Origin: Stenotrophomonas hibiscicola ATCC 19867
GTDB lineage: Bacteria > Pseudomonadota > Gammaproteobacteria > Xanthomonadales > Xanthomonadaceae
Direction: 5' to 3'
DNA: 64,000 nt
Assembly (NCBI RefSeq): GCF_000382065.1
Contig: NZ_KB907500.1
Location: forward strand, 1 to 64,000
The notes beneath the pieces were generated by a model, which was given only the letters and a program-made list of their open reading frames with translations, ran no database searches and was not told where the DNA came from. Below, in pieces: positions 26,714 to 34,842 of the stretch; the stretch's first letter is position 1, and every line of letters starts with the position of its first letter. The position numbers and the translations under genes are program-made.

Positions 26714-28071
26714 CAAGTGTTCTCCGGTTGCGAAAGGGTGATCCTCTGCGGCCGACGCAGCAACGCCATCGGCAACAGCGTCATTGCGGCGGCCAGACCC
26801 AGAGCTACGCTGGTGGCGCGTGCTGGCAGCCACTGCATGGCCAGCGCCAGCAACAGCGCAATGGCGGCAGTACCCAGGCAGAAACTGAGCTGACGGTTGA
26901 GGTTCCAAAGGGCACTGGCATCGCCCAGCGCTTCACCCTCCACGCCGTGGAAAGCCAGCGTCTGCGCGGTGCTGCTGCACAGGCTGCCGCCGGCGCCCAT
27001 CAGCGCGAACAGCAGCCCGGCCAACGCGAAGGCCGGCTGTGGCAGCAGCGCCATCAACAGCAGGCCGCTGGCCTGAAGCAGCATGCCCACGCGTAGTACC
27101 GTGGCCGGGCCGAAACGGGCCAGCAGGCGTTTGCTGGCAGTAATCGCCACGGCCGAGGCCAGCGCCCAGGGCAGCATCAACGCGCCGATGCGTGCCGCGC
27201 TGTAACCGGCCTGGTGCAGCTGCAGGGTACTGACCAGCTGGCTGCCGATGAACACACCGGGCACTGCCAGATAGACCAGCATCGCCAGGCGCAGGCCCCG
27301 ATGGGACAGCAGCGACCAGCGCAGCAGGGGCTGCGCCTGCTGCCGTGCATACCGCAGGTGGGCCGCCGCCAACAGCATTGCGATCAACAGCAGTACGGCA
27401 CCGGCGGCCCGATGGCCGGGTTCACCCAGCCAGGTCAACGCCAGCAGCAGCGCGCCCAGCGCCAGCATCGCGGTGGACAGCGCATAGGCCTGCAGGCGCG
27501 GCGCACTGCGCGCGCCATCGGCCGGCATCCACGCCAGCACCAGTCCAATCGCCACCACGGCCAGCGGCAGGCTGGCCCAGAGCACGCCGCGCCAGGACAA
27601 CCACTGCACCAGCAGCCCACCGAGCGCGGGCGCCAGTGCTGGTACCAGCAGCGCAACCAGCAGGATGCGGCGGGTCAGCGCGCCACGCTGGTCGGGCGTG
27701 CACTGCCGGTACGCTGCTGCCTGTGCCACCGGAATCAGCAGGCCACCGGCCAGGCCCTGCAGCAGGCGCCAGCCCAGCAGCCAGCCAATACCCGCTGCTG
27801 CGCCGGCCAGCGCAGCGGCAACCGCGAACAGCAGCAACGCCACCAGCAGCAGGCGACGCTCACCACAGCGCGCGGCCAGCCAGGGCGCCAGCGGGATCAC
27901 CACGCTCAGGCCCAGCATGTAGGCGGTGCCCACCCAGGCCAGGGTGCTGATATCGGCGTGCAGCTCCGCTGCCAATACCGGATAGGCCACCGTGGCGATG
28001 AACATGTTGACCAGATCCAGAGCGAACACCAGCAGGAAGATCGCCTCATGGCGCAGGCGGGGAGACGGCAT
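26713..28071 (-). CDS. MFS efflux transporter (DHA2/EmrB-QacA-like)
   Basis: 452 residues with 12-14 hydrophobic segments. FLLVFALDLVNMFIATVAYPVLAAELH is a typical DHA2 first helix containing the conserved Asp, followed by WVGTAYMLGLSVVIPLAPWLAARCGERRLLL (motif A variant) and GWRLLQGLAGGLLIPVAQAAAYR (helix 4 Arg motif). The segment LLLVALLVPALAPALGGLLVQWLSWRGVLW resembles antiporter motif C. It diverges from a LysR gene across an operator-like dyad and is coupled to an NTF2-like gene. A drug/proton antiporter role is likely; specificity unknown. Confidence 0.87.
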   Translation of the reverse strand: MPSPRLRHEAIFLLVFALDLVNMFIATVAYPVLAAELHADISTLAWVGTAYMLGLSVVIPLAPWLAARCGERRLLLVALLLFAVAAALAGAAAGIGWLLGWRLLQGLAGGLLIPVAQAAAYRQCTPDQRGALTRRILLVALLVPALAPALGGLLVQWLSWRGVLWASLPLAVVAIGLVLAWMPADGARSAPRLQAYALSTAMLALGALLLALTWLGEPGHRAAGAVLLLIAMLLAAAHLRYARQQAQPLLRWSLLSHRGLRLAMLVYLAVPGVFIGSQLVSTLQLHQAGYSAARIGALMLPWALASAVAITASKRLLARFGPATVLRVGMLLQASGLLLMALLPQPAFALAGLLFALMGAGGSLCSSTAQTLAFHGVEGEALGDASALWNLNRQLSFCLGTAAIALLLALAMQWLPARATSVALGLAAAMTLLPMALLRRPQRITLSQPENT

Positions 28072-28147
28072 CGGCGGCGCTCCAACAGGGAAGCGGCCAG
28101 CATGCCGTGCGGGCCTTGTTGGAAAAACACGACAGCAACTGCAACAC

Positions 28148-28166
28148 TGTCAAATCCACTTTGACA
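28148..28166. promoter_or_regulatory. Operator-like dyad TGTCAAA-N5-TTTGACA
   Basis: A perfect dyad with seven-base arms in the 105-bp gap between the divergent MFS and LysR genes. Its left arm read on the minus strand is TTGACA, a consensus -35, so a bound regulator could block the MFS promoter. It ends 10 bp before the LysR start, suggesting autoregulation. Confidence 0.65.
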
Positions 28167-28176
28167 ATGAATTGCC

Positions 28177-29082
28177 ATGGTCAGCCTCGATCGCTTCGAT
28201 ATCTTCCGCGCCGTGGTCGAGGCCGGCAGCCTGACCGCTGCGGCTGATCGCCTCGGCCTCAGCCGCGCGGTGGTCAGCTTCAACCTGAAGCGGCTGGAGC
28301 AGGAGCTGGGCGTGACCCTGCTGTTGCGCAGTACCCGCCACCTGGCCCTGACCGAGGCCGGCGAACAGTTCCTGCAAAACTGCGTGCAGGCACTGGATGC
28401 CGCACAGGCAGCCATCGATGCCGCGCGCCGCGACCAGCACCAACTGCAGGGTGTGCTGCGCCTGACCACCACGCCGGAGTACGCCCAGCTACGCTTGATT
28501 GCTGCGTTGGAGGCGTTTCGTGCGCGGCACCCGGCCCTGCAGCTGCACCTGTCGACCTCACCGGCACCGGCCGACCTGATTCCCGAGCGGTTCGACCTGG
28601 CAATCCGTCTTGGCCGCCTGCCGGATTCGGGCCTGCACGCCAGCGAACTGGAACGCCATCCACTGTGCCCCGTGGCGGCTCCGTCCCTACTGGCACGCCT
28701 GCCCTCTGCCGATGCTGCCGACGACCCCGTGCAGCTGGGCGCCCTGCCCCGCCTCGGTTACCCGCGCCTGGCCGACGTGCCGGTGATCGCGCCTGATGGC
28801 AGCGGCGCCCTGTTTGCCACCAACCCGGGCAACGCGGTGGTACGCGTGGATGGTGCCAGCAGCCTGCGCGCGTTCGCCCTGGCCGGCGCCGGGGTCACCG
28901 TGCTGCCACGCTGGCTGATCGAGGACGACCTGGCCCAGGACCGGCTGCGCCCGGTGCTGCGCCAGCACCGCTTCCCGCAGCAGAGCGTGTACGCGGTCTA
29001 CCCGCACAGCACGCAGCCCTCGCCGAAGGTGCGGCAGCTGATCGATTTCCTGCGCGGGTGGTTTGGCAGCGCGCCTGTGTGA
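28177..29082 (+). CDS. LysR-family transcriptional regulator
   Basis: 301 residues. The DNA-binding domain (DIFRAVVEAGSLTAAADRLGLSRAVVSFNLKRLEQELGVTLLLRSTRHLALTEAG) and a CrgA-like effector domain ending LRGWFGSAPV are complete. It is divergent from the MFS-NTF2 pair and the dyad between them overlaps its own leader, so it probably controls both itself and the transporter. The inducer is unknown. Confidence 0.9.
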   Translation: MVSLDRFDIFRAVVEAGSLTAAADRLGLSRAVVSFNLKRLEQELGVTLLLRSTRHLALTEAGEQFLQNCVQALDAAQAAIDAARRDQHQLQGVLRLTTTPEYAQLRLIAALEAFRARHPALQLHLSTSPAPADLIPERFDLAIRLGRLPDSGLHASELERHPLCPVAAPSLLARLPSADAADDPVQLGALPRLGYPRLADVPVIAPDGSGALFATNPGNAVVRVDGASSLRAFALAGAGVTVLPRWLIEDDLAQDRLRPVLRQHRFPQQSVYAVYPHSTQPSPKVRQLIDFLRGWFGSAPV

Positions 29083-29092
29083 CTTCCGCGCT

Positions 29093-29156
29093 CGCCGGGC
29101 ATGGCCCGGCGCTACCCCATCACCACAGCCCTGGTAACGCCGGGCCACGCCCGGCG
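29093..29156. repeat. SMAG-type REP pair (CGCCGGGC subfamily)
   Basis: CGCCGGGC-ATG-GCCCGGCGCTAC (29093-29115) faces GTAACGCCGGGC-CAC-GCCCGGCG (29134-29156), where GTAG is changed to GTAA. It lies between two converging genes. Confidence 0.85.
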
Positions 29157-29180
29157 AGCGCAGCGGTACCCCACAAACAA

Positions 29181-29204
29181 ACACGGCCCCTTCCGGGGCC
29201 GTGT
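29181..29204 (-). terminator. Rho-independent terminator of the GH3 gene
   Basis: A 10-bp stem (ACACGGCCCC / GGGGCCGTGT) with a 4-nt loop, followed on the minus strand by TTTGTTTG. It lies 10 bp beyond the glycosidase stop codon. Confidence 0.85.
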
Positions 29205-29214
29205 CTTCAAGGCA

Positions 29215-32010
29215 TCAGCGCAGCACCTGCTCCACCAGCTGCACGTCCACGCTCTGCAGCGGCTCGGCCGCATTGCGCGACAGCTGCACCTGGTAGGTGC
29301 CGCCGTCGATCTTCCACTGGCGGGCCTGCGCATCGTAGTGCGCCAGCGTCTTCGGCTCGGCTTCGATGCGGATGCGGCGCTGTTCGCCCGGCTGCAGGGT
29401 CACCTTGTCATAGCCGATCAGGCGGATCGGCGTGGTGCTGCCGGCCGGCAGCTTCAGGTACAGCTGGGCCACGTCGGCACCGGCGCGCTTGCCGGTGTTG
29501 CGAATGTCCACGCTGGCGACCAGGCGCGAGCCTTCCACACTCACCTTGAGGTTTTCATAGGCGAACGAGGTGTAGGACAGGCCATGACCGAACGCGAAGG
29601 TGGGCTTCAGGCCCTTGGCCGCCATCCACTTGTAACCGACGTTGGCACCTTCGATATCGAAATCGAACACATCACCGAACGGCTTGGCCGGCTTGAAGCC
29701 GAGGCCGTCGATGTGCGGGCGCGGCAGCTGCGATTCGTCCACCACCCAGGTCACCGGCAGGCGGCCGGACGGATTGACCTGGCCGGTCAACAGCGCGGCA
29801 ATGCCTTCGCCACCGCGGATGCCCGGGTACCAGGCCTGCAGCATCGCCGGCACCTGTGCCAGCCATGGCGTGCGCACCGGGCCATTGGTTTCCAGCACCA
29901 GCACGGTCTTCGGGTTGGCCTTGGCCACCGCCGAGATCAGCGCGTCCTGGTTGTCCGGCAGCTGCATGTCCGGCAGATCCACCGATTCGGCGGCCCACTG
30001 GGTGGCGAACACGATGGCCACATCCGCCTGCGCGGCTGCCTTGGCCGCGGCGGCGACGTTGGTGCCGTCCACGTACTCGATGGTCGCGTCCGGACGCGCT
30101 GCGCGCAGCGATTCCAGCGGCGAGGACGGGTGGAAGATCACCGGGCCCGGCCAGGTGGTCGGCAGCACGCCCGGCACCGCATTGGTGCCCTTGGCGGTCA
30201 CGCCCACCATCGACGAACCACCACCACCGATCACGCCCTTGTCGGCATGGCCGCCAATGATGACGATGCGCTTCACCGTGTCGGCCAGCGGCAGCAGGTT
30301 GCCTTCATTGCGCAGCAGCACGCTGCCCTCTTCCACCGTGCGCTGGGCGACGGCGAAGCCGGCCTCGGCATCCACCTTCTGGTGCTGCGGCGGGTTGTCG
30401 AAGTTGCCATGCAGGAACATGGTGCGCAGGATGCGCGCGACCATGTCATTCAGGCGCGCCTGCGGCACCACGCCGCCATGCACGGCCAGGCGCAGCGGCT
30501 CATCGAAGAACACCGCCGCGTCGAACACTTCACCGGCCGACTGCTGGTCCAGGCCGGCCAGCGCCGCCTTCGAGCCGCTGTGCACGCCGCCCCAGTCGGA
30601 CATCACGAAGCCGGGGAACTTCCATTCCTGCTTCAGCACCTGGTTCATCAGGTAGCCGTTCTCGCAGCCGTAGGTACCATTGATCTTGTTGTACGAGCAC
30701 ATCGCCACGCCCGGGCGGCCGGCTTCGAGCGCGATCTCGAAGGCCAGCAGGTCCGACTCGTGCATGGCCTGTTCGCCGATGCGCACGTCGTGGAAGTTGC
30801 GCCGGGTCTCCATGTCGTTCAGCGCGAAGTGCTTCATCGAGGAGATCACGTGCTGGCTCTGCACGCCCTGGATCAGCGCGCCAACCATCGAGCCGGCCAG
30901 CAGCGGATCCTCACCGGCATATTCGAAGTTGCGGCCGTTGCGTGGGTCGCGCTGCAGGTTGACGCTGCCCGACAGCAGGATGTTGAAGCGCTGCTGCCAT
31001 GCCTCGCGGCCCATGGTCGCGCCGCCGGCGAAGGCGACTTCGCGGTTCCAGCTGGAGGCGGTGGATGGGCCGGACGGCATTGCGGTGGCGAAATCGCCCG
31101 GGCGGATGCCGCCCGGATTGGTCACGCCGACACCGGCATCGGCCGACTGCTGCGACGGGATGCCCAGCCGCGGTACGCCCGGCACGAAGCCGGCCGAACC
31201 GACCGCACCTTCCGGCAGCGGGCCACCGTCTTTGCCCAGCCCGAAGTAGCTGTGCAGCATCTGGAACTTCTCATCCTCGGTCATCGCCTTCAGCAGCAGC
31301 GCAGCGCGCGCATCGGCGTTGAGGGCGGTGTCCATCCATGGCTTTTCGCCGTGCTTGTCGGGGGCATAGGCCAGGGTCAGCAGGGTGGCGCGCAGGGTGC
31401 TGCCCTCCATCTTGAACGGTGCGCTGCTGGCGGCCTGGAAGCCGTCGCTGAAATAGCTGGCATCGGCTTCCAGCGCCACACGCGCCGGATCGAAGCCTGC
31501 GGCCTTGGCCGATTCACCGGCCACTGCGCCGAGCAGCACCGCCGGGGCGCCCAACCGCGAACGGGTGACCAGCGCCGGCAGCTGCACCGCACCTGCACCG
31601 GCATCGGTATAGACCGCCACGGTATGGCGGCCATCGTCCAAGCGCAGGTAGTTCAGGCCTGACTGGTCGGGGCCGGATTCGGCGGCGATCGGCAGCCGGG
31701 TCAGCACGGCCTGGCCGCGCTGGGTCTGGCCGTCGTCCTTGCCGGCGGCAACGAAGCGGTATTCATAGCCCAGGCCGTCGGCCAGCACCTGCAGCGGATC
31801 GACCTGGCCGATGCCGCGCTGCACCTGGCGCACGCTCACCGCGTCCACCTTCAGGCTCTTCAGTTGCGCCGCCAGGGCCGGCATCGCCTCGGCGTTGGGC
31901 GCCTGTTCCAGGGTCAGCACAGTGAACGCGGCGGGGTCGGCCCAGGCCGGAGCGGCCAGTGCGGCAGACAGGGCCAGAGACAGTGCAAGCGGTTTTGTAA
32001 ACGTTTTCAT
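29215..32010 (-). CDS. Exported GH3 beta-glucosidase-like enzyme with an extra N-terminal domain
   Basis: 931 residues. ATG 32010 starts a signal peptide (MKTFTKPLALSLALSAALAAPAWA). Residues about 225-930 are a three-domain GH3 enzyme: TIM-barrel segment with KHFALNDMETRR, catalytic nucleophile Asp472 in GFVMSDWGGVHSG, the alpha/beta sandwich (VLLRNEGNLLPLADTVKRIVIIGGHAD, VLVLETNGPVRTPWLAQVPAMLQAWYPG) and a fibronectin-III-like C-terminus (GHGLSYTSFAYENLKVSVEG). Residues about 28-220 are not part of GH3; they follow the order of an endonuclease/exonuclease/phosphatase fold but lack its catalytic residues. It probably cleaves beta-linked gluco- or xylo-oligosaccharides in the periplasm. Confidence 0.88.
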   Translation of the reverse strand: MKTFTKPLALSLALSAALAAPAWADPAAFTVLTLEQAPNAEAMPALAAQLKSLKVDAVSVRQVQRGIGQVDPLQVLADGLGYEYRFVAAGKDDGQTQRGQAVLTRLPIAAESGPDQSGLNYLRLDDGRHTVAVYTDAGAGAVQLPALVTRSRLGAPAVLLGAVAGESAKAAGFDPARVALEADASYFSDGFQAASSAPFKMEGSTLRATLLTLAYAPDKHGEKPWMDTALNADARAALLLKAMTEDEKFQMLHSYFGLGKDGGPLPEGAVGSAGFVPGVPRLGIPSQQSADAGVGVTNPGGIRPGDFATAMPSGPSTASSWNREVAFAGGATMGREAWQQRFNILLSGSVNLQRDPRNGRNFEYAGEDPLLAGSMVGALIQGVQSQHVISSMKHFALNDMETRRNFHDVRIGEQAMHESDLLAFEIALEAGRPGVAMCSYNKINGTYGCENGYLMNQVLKQEWKFPGFVMSDWGGVHSGSKAALAGLDQQSAGEVFDAAVFFDEPLRLAVHGGVVPQARLNDMVARILRTMFLHGNFDNPPQHQKVDAEAGFAVAQRTVEEGSVLLRNEGNLLPLADTVKRIVIIGGHADKGVIGGGGSSMVGVTAKGTNAVPGVLPTTWPGPVIFHPSSPLESLRAARPDATIEYVDGTNVAAAAKAAAQADVAIVFATQWAAESVDLPDMQLPDNQDALISAVAKANPKTVLVLETNGPVRTPWLAQVPAMLQAWYPGIRGGEGIAALLTGQVNPSGRLPVTWVVDESQLPRPHIDGLGFKPAKPFGDVFDFDIEGANVGYKWMAAKGLKPTFAFGHGLSYTSFAYENLKVSVEGSRLVASVDIRNTGKRAGADVAQLYLKLPAGSTTPIRLIGYDKVTLQPGEQRRIRIEAEPKTLAHYDAQARQWKIDGGTYQVQLSRNAAEPLQSVDVQLVEQVLR
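31996..32009. promoter_or_regulatory. LacI-family-like operator over the GH3 start codon
   Basis: TGTAAACGTTTTCA differs by one base from the ideal LacI/GalR palindrome TGTAAACGTTTACA and overlaps the ATG and first codons. It also encodes KTFT, so coding constraint could have produced it by chance. No LacI-family gene lies in the window. Confidence 0.4.
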
Positions 32011-32348
32011 CGGCAGGCGTAATTCCGTTGCCAAGGCAATCGGTCCAGGGAAAGTGCCGCCGAAGGGTGCAGCGTTCATGCCGCGCAGGGGTTGCCGGGC
32101 AACGTCCCGCAGGCCGAAGGGCGGGCCGGTCTGCGCGCGGGACCCTCCTCCCGGCGTGACAACCTGCCTGCCCGGGCCGCGCAGGGCGACCCAATCCTGT
32201 GAAGATTGTGCGAGGGCGTTCACACCTGTCAACAGGACCTAAGTCACAGGGGCAACCCGGCCAGCGGTTATCAGGCCATCACCGGCGGTCATCAGCAGGC
32301 CGCGTGGGGCTGCCGATAATGAGGTGTCACCGGCCCTGGACCCCGCCC
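32011..32348. other. Divergent intergenic region, GH3 / VOC genes
   Basis: 338 bp with no supported gene. It must contain both promoters. The segment 32195-32250 (GTGAAGATTGTGCG, GTTCACACCTGTCAACAG) is less GC-rich and is the most promoter-like part. I see no REP element here. Confidence 0.5.
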
Positions 32349-32783
32349 ATGAACATACACCGCGACTTCGACCATCTCTGGCGCGACCGCTGTGATACCT
32401 CCACCCAGCGCAGCCCACGCGTGCTGATCCGGGTATTCGTTGCCCCTGGCGAACTGGAGCGCAGCGTGGCGTTCTACGAGCAGTTGCAGGGTGTGGTGGC
32501 CGATGCGGGCTTCCCGTTTCCCGATGCCGGCCTACGCCTGGCGATGGTCGGTGCATTCCTGCTGATCGAAGGTTGCGATGAGGCACTGGCCCCGTTCACT
32601 TCGACCACGGGGACACTGCTGGTCGATGACGTTCGGCCCTATCACGACAAACTGGTCGCGGCTGGCGCCGAGATCATCTTCCCGTTGCAGGTGGTACCGA
32701 CCGGGGCGGCGTTCAACGCGGTGCATCCCGATGGCACGGTGGTCGAGTACGTGCATCACCGGCCCGACCCGCACGGCCGGTGA
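32349..32783 (+). CDS. VOC (glyoxalase/bleomycin-resistance fold) family protein
   Basis: 144 residues from ATG 32349; upstream residues in frame are non-homologous. RVFVAPGELERSVAFYEQLQGVVADAGFPFPDAGLRLAMVGAFLLIEGCDEALAPF and VDDVRPYHDKLVAAGAEIIFPLQVVPTGAAFNAVHPDGTVVEYVHH give the paired beta-alpha-beta-beta-beta units of the VOC fold, with a final metal-binding-type Glu in VVEYV. Members include glyoxalase I, dioxygenases and antibiotic-binding proteins; the function here is open. No signal peptide. Its stop is followed by a SMAG repeat and the second composite element. Confidence 0.8.
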   Translation: MNIHRDFDHLWRDRCDTSTQRSPRVLIRVFVAPGELERSVAFYEQLQGVVADAGFPFPDAGLRLAMVGAFLLIEGCDEALAPFTSTTGTLLVDDVRPYHDKLVAAGAEIIFPLQVVPTGAAFNAVHPDGTVVEYVHHRPDPHGR

Positions 32784-32818
32784 GGGTGCGCACGGCCGGG
32801 CTGCGCCCGGCCCCCGCG

Positions 32819-32841
32819 GTAGTGCCGGCCGCTGGCCGGCA
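32819..32841. repeat. Single SMAG-type REP (TGCCGGCC subfamily)
   Basis: GTAGTGCCGGCC-GC-TGGCCGGCA, 10 bp before the composite element copy 2. Confidence 0.85.
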
Positions 32842-32850
32842 ACCTCAGAA

Positions 32851-32989
32851 GCAACAGCCGAAGCAAAAGCGGGCTTCCTGTGCGATGGCGGGGTGGGTCC
32901 GGTTGCGGGGAACGCCGTGAATCTGTCCCTGGAGGCTCGGTCGCGCCATCCATGGCGCTCACGCCCTCCGCAACCGGACCCACGCCGCC
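32851..32989. repeat. Composite inverted-repeat element (copy 2, inverted and shorter)
   Basis: A 22-bp inverted repeat (32887-32908 and 32968-32989, one mismatch) with the same core GGGTGGGTCCGGTTGCGG as the element at 4-260. Interior sequence next to the left arm (AACGCCGTGAATC) equals the reverse complement of the right interior of copy 1, and the right interior (GGCGCTCACGCCC) matches copy 1's left interior, so the copy is inverted. The internal part is only about 60 bp, with one palindrome GCGCCAT-CC-ATGGCGC (32943-32958). Degenerate CAACAG hexamers and GCGGGCTTCCTGT lie outside the left arm, as in copy 1. The 329-bp gap 32784-33112 holds only repeats. Confidence 0.8.
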
Positions 32990-33013
32990 TTCGACAATTC
33001 GTCGCAATCTGCA

Positions 33014-33103
33014 GTAGATCCACGCCATGCGTGGATGCTCTTCGTTTCATTGTCGAATTACTCGATTCCGATGGAGATTCATCCACGCATGGCGTGGATC
33101 TAC
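33014..33103. repeat. SMAG-type REP pair upstream of the AraC gene
   Basis: GTAGATCCACGC-CAT-GCGTGGAT (33014-33036) faces ATCCACGC-ATG-GCGTGGATCTAC (33081-33103). The second ends 9 bp before the AraC start, so its RNA hairpin would sit in the leader next to the ribosome site. Confidence 0.85.
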
Positions 33104-33112
33104 AATCCCGTC

Positions 33113-33793
33113 ATGTCTTCCCCCGCCCTGCCCTGGAACGGCACGTTGCTGCTGGATGCGCACGCCGCCGTACTGCACGGTCATGCCGGTGACAGCGCTT
33201 CGCATGCGCACTACGCCCATCAACTGCTGTTGAGCGACGGTACGTCCTGGCACATCGAGATCGATGGCGTGCAGCAGCAGGGCCAACGGCTATGGCTGCC
33301 TTCGTTCCAGCCGCACGCGATCCTGTCAGCGCCGGAAGCGGGCTGTACGGTGTTCCTTGAGCCGGCGCATGCCGATCCCGAACAGATCCAGCGGCACCTG
33401 CATGCGCTGCCGGGTAACGCGCTGGCGCTGCACGACTGGCTGCCACGGCTGAGCCGCCCGCAACCGCTGGACCGCCGCGTGCAGGCGGCACTGGCCCGTA
33501 TCGCCCAGCACCTGCCTGGCCCGGTGCCGGCTGCCGACATCGCCAAAGCGGCGCACCTATCGACCAGCCAGCTGCACCGGCGCTTCCAGTCCGAGCTGGC
33601 AGTGACCTTGCGCGGCTGGGTGCTGTGGCAACGGCTACGCACTGCGCTCACGCATCATCTGAGCGGTCACAACCTGACCGACAGTGCGCATGCCGCTGGA
33701 TTCGCCGATCTGGCCCATCTCTCGCGCAGCCTGCGCCGCATGTTCGGCATCGGTGCCGCGCAGCTGCAGGGCCTGCAGCTGCACGCGGCCTGA
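33113..33793 (+). CDS. AraC-family transcriptional regulator
   Basis: 226 residues from ATG 33113; the open frame continues upstream only because a SMAG repeat is open in that frame. A short cupin-like N-terminal domain (HAHYAHQLLLSDGTSWHIEIDGVQQQGQRLWLPSFQPHAI) precedes an AraC DNA-binding domain (VPAADIAKAAHLSTSQLHRRFQSELAVTLRGWVLWQRLRTA and NLTDSAHAAGFADLAHLSRSLRRMFGIGAAQLQ). It converges on the hydroxylase-like gene. Ligand and targets are unknown. Confidence 0.85.
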   Translation: MSSPALPWNGTLLLDAHAAVLHGHAGDSASHAHYAHQLLLSDGTSWHIEIDGVQQQGQRLWLPSFQPHAILSAPEAGCTVFLEPAHADPEQIQRHLHALPGNALALHDWLPRLSRPQPLDRRVQAALARIAQHLPGPVPAADIAKAAHLSTSQLHRRFQSELAVTLRGWVLWQRLRTALTHHLSGHNLTDSAHAAGFADLAHLSRSLRRMFGIGAAQLQGLQLHAA

Positions 33794-33802
33794 CATGTTC
33801 AA

Positions 33803-34693
33803 TCATTCGCGCCTGCGCAGGCCTTCCGGCAACTCCGGCACCTCGCCATGCGGCAGTTCGCGGAACGGCGCCAGCAGCTGCCCCGGATAATCGCGCGGAT
33901 AGTCCGGTTGGCTGCCGATGCCGAGGTCGCGTTGCTGCAGCCGATAGCCCGGTGCATCGAAGGCGGTCCCCAACAGGTGATCCCATGCGGTCAGGAACAG
34001 GCCGAAGTTGACGTCGCCGGCGGTGCCGTAACGCATGTGGTGGAAGCGGTGCAGCGGCGCCCATGCCATCACCCGGCCCAGCACGCCGGGACGCATGTCC
34101 ACGTTGGAGTGCTGCAGCAGCAGCTGGATGGCAATGGCGAAGGCCAGCACCGCAGCCACCGGCATCGGCAGGCCCAACAGCAGCAGCGGCAGTACGCCAC
34201 CCACCGCTTCGGCCGCCTGGTGCAGCGGGTGTTTCATCAGCCCGTTGAAGCCGTACATGCGGGTGACGCTGTGGTGCACCGCATGCAGCCGCCACAACCA
34301 GCCGATGCGATGGCTGGCGTAGTGCACCAGGGTGATACCGAGATCAGCGCAGACGATGGCCAGCAGCGCCTGTAGCGCGAATGGCCACTGCAGAGGCCAG
34401 GCCTGCCATGGAATGATTGCCGCCAGCAGCGGCACCGCCGCGATCGACAGCAGGTTCAGGCTTTCATTGACCAGTGCATGCAGGGCGTCACGCAGGCTGT
34501 CGCCGTGGTCGTGATTGAACGCGGGGTCATACGGCCACGCGCGCTCGGCGGCGAACGAAACCGCAATGGCGGCCGCCAGCAAGGCCAGCAGCCACAGCGG
34601 GTCACCGTGGCAGTGGCCGATCCAGACGACGGCAGTGGCGACGAATCCAAGCAGGAACAGCGGGGCATACAGGCGGAGCATCCAGTGCTTCAT
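33803..34693 (-). CDS. Fatty acid hydroxylase/sterol desaturase-family membrane protein
   Basis: 296 residues from ATG 34693, with about five hydrophobic segments. The diiron histidine boxes are present in order: HYASH (HxxxH), HAVHH (HxxHH), then HSNV and HRFHH (HxxHH). These define the fatty acid hydroxylase superfamily, which hydroxylates or desaturates lipid-like substrates at the inner membrane. In bacteria the substrates range from ornithine lipids to carotenoids and hopanoids. No lipid synthesis gene is adjacent to decide. It faces away from a LysR gene that may control it. Confidence 0.85.
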   Translation of the reverse strand: MKHWMLRLYAPLFLLGFVATAVVWIGHCHGDPLWLLALLAAAIAVSFAAERAWPYDPAFNHDHGDSLRDALHALVNESLNLLSIAAVPLLAAIIPWQAWPLQWPFALQALLAIVCADLGITLVHYASHRIGWLWRLHAVHHSVTRMYGFNGLMKHPLHQAAEAVGGVLPLLLLGLPMPVAAVLAFAIAIQLLLQHSNVDMRPGVLGRVMAWAPLHRFHHMRYGTAGDVNFGLFLTAWDHLLGTAFDAPGYRLQQRDLGIGSQPDYPRDYPGQLLAPFRELPHGEVPELPEGLRRRE

Positions 34694-34789
34694 GGGCAAC
34701 CCGGAAAGTGAGGGGCCTGCATGCTGGCGTGGCGTGTGGATTGCTGGCTTGAACAAACGGCGCAACTCTGCGGGCACCACGCTTCCCAC

Positions 34790-34812
34790 ATCCACGCATG
34801 GCGTGGATCTAC
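34790..34812. repeat. Single SMAG-type REP in the leader of the LysR gene
   Basis: ATCCACGC-ATG-GCGTGGATCTAC, about 30 bp before the LysR start. It is open in the LysR frame and supplies a false upstream ATG (34798, encoding MAWIYN). Confidence 0.85.
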
Positions 34813-34842
34813 AATGGCGCCCTCATCGCGCCCGGGGCCGGC

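Noticed and set aside
29101-31662. 853-residue plus-strand open frame opposite the GH3 gene
   Set aside because: Antisense shadow; GH3 catalytic and structural motifs are all on the minus strand.
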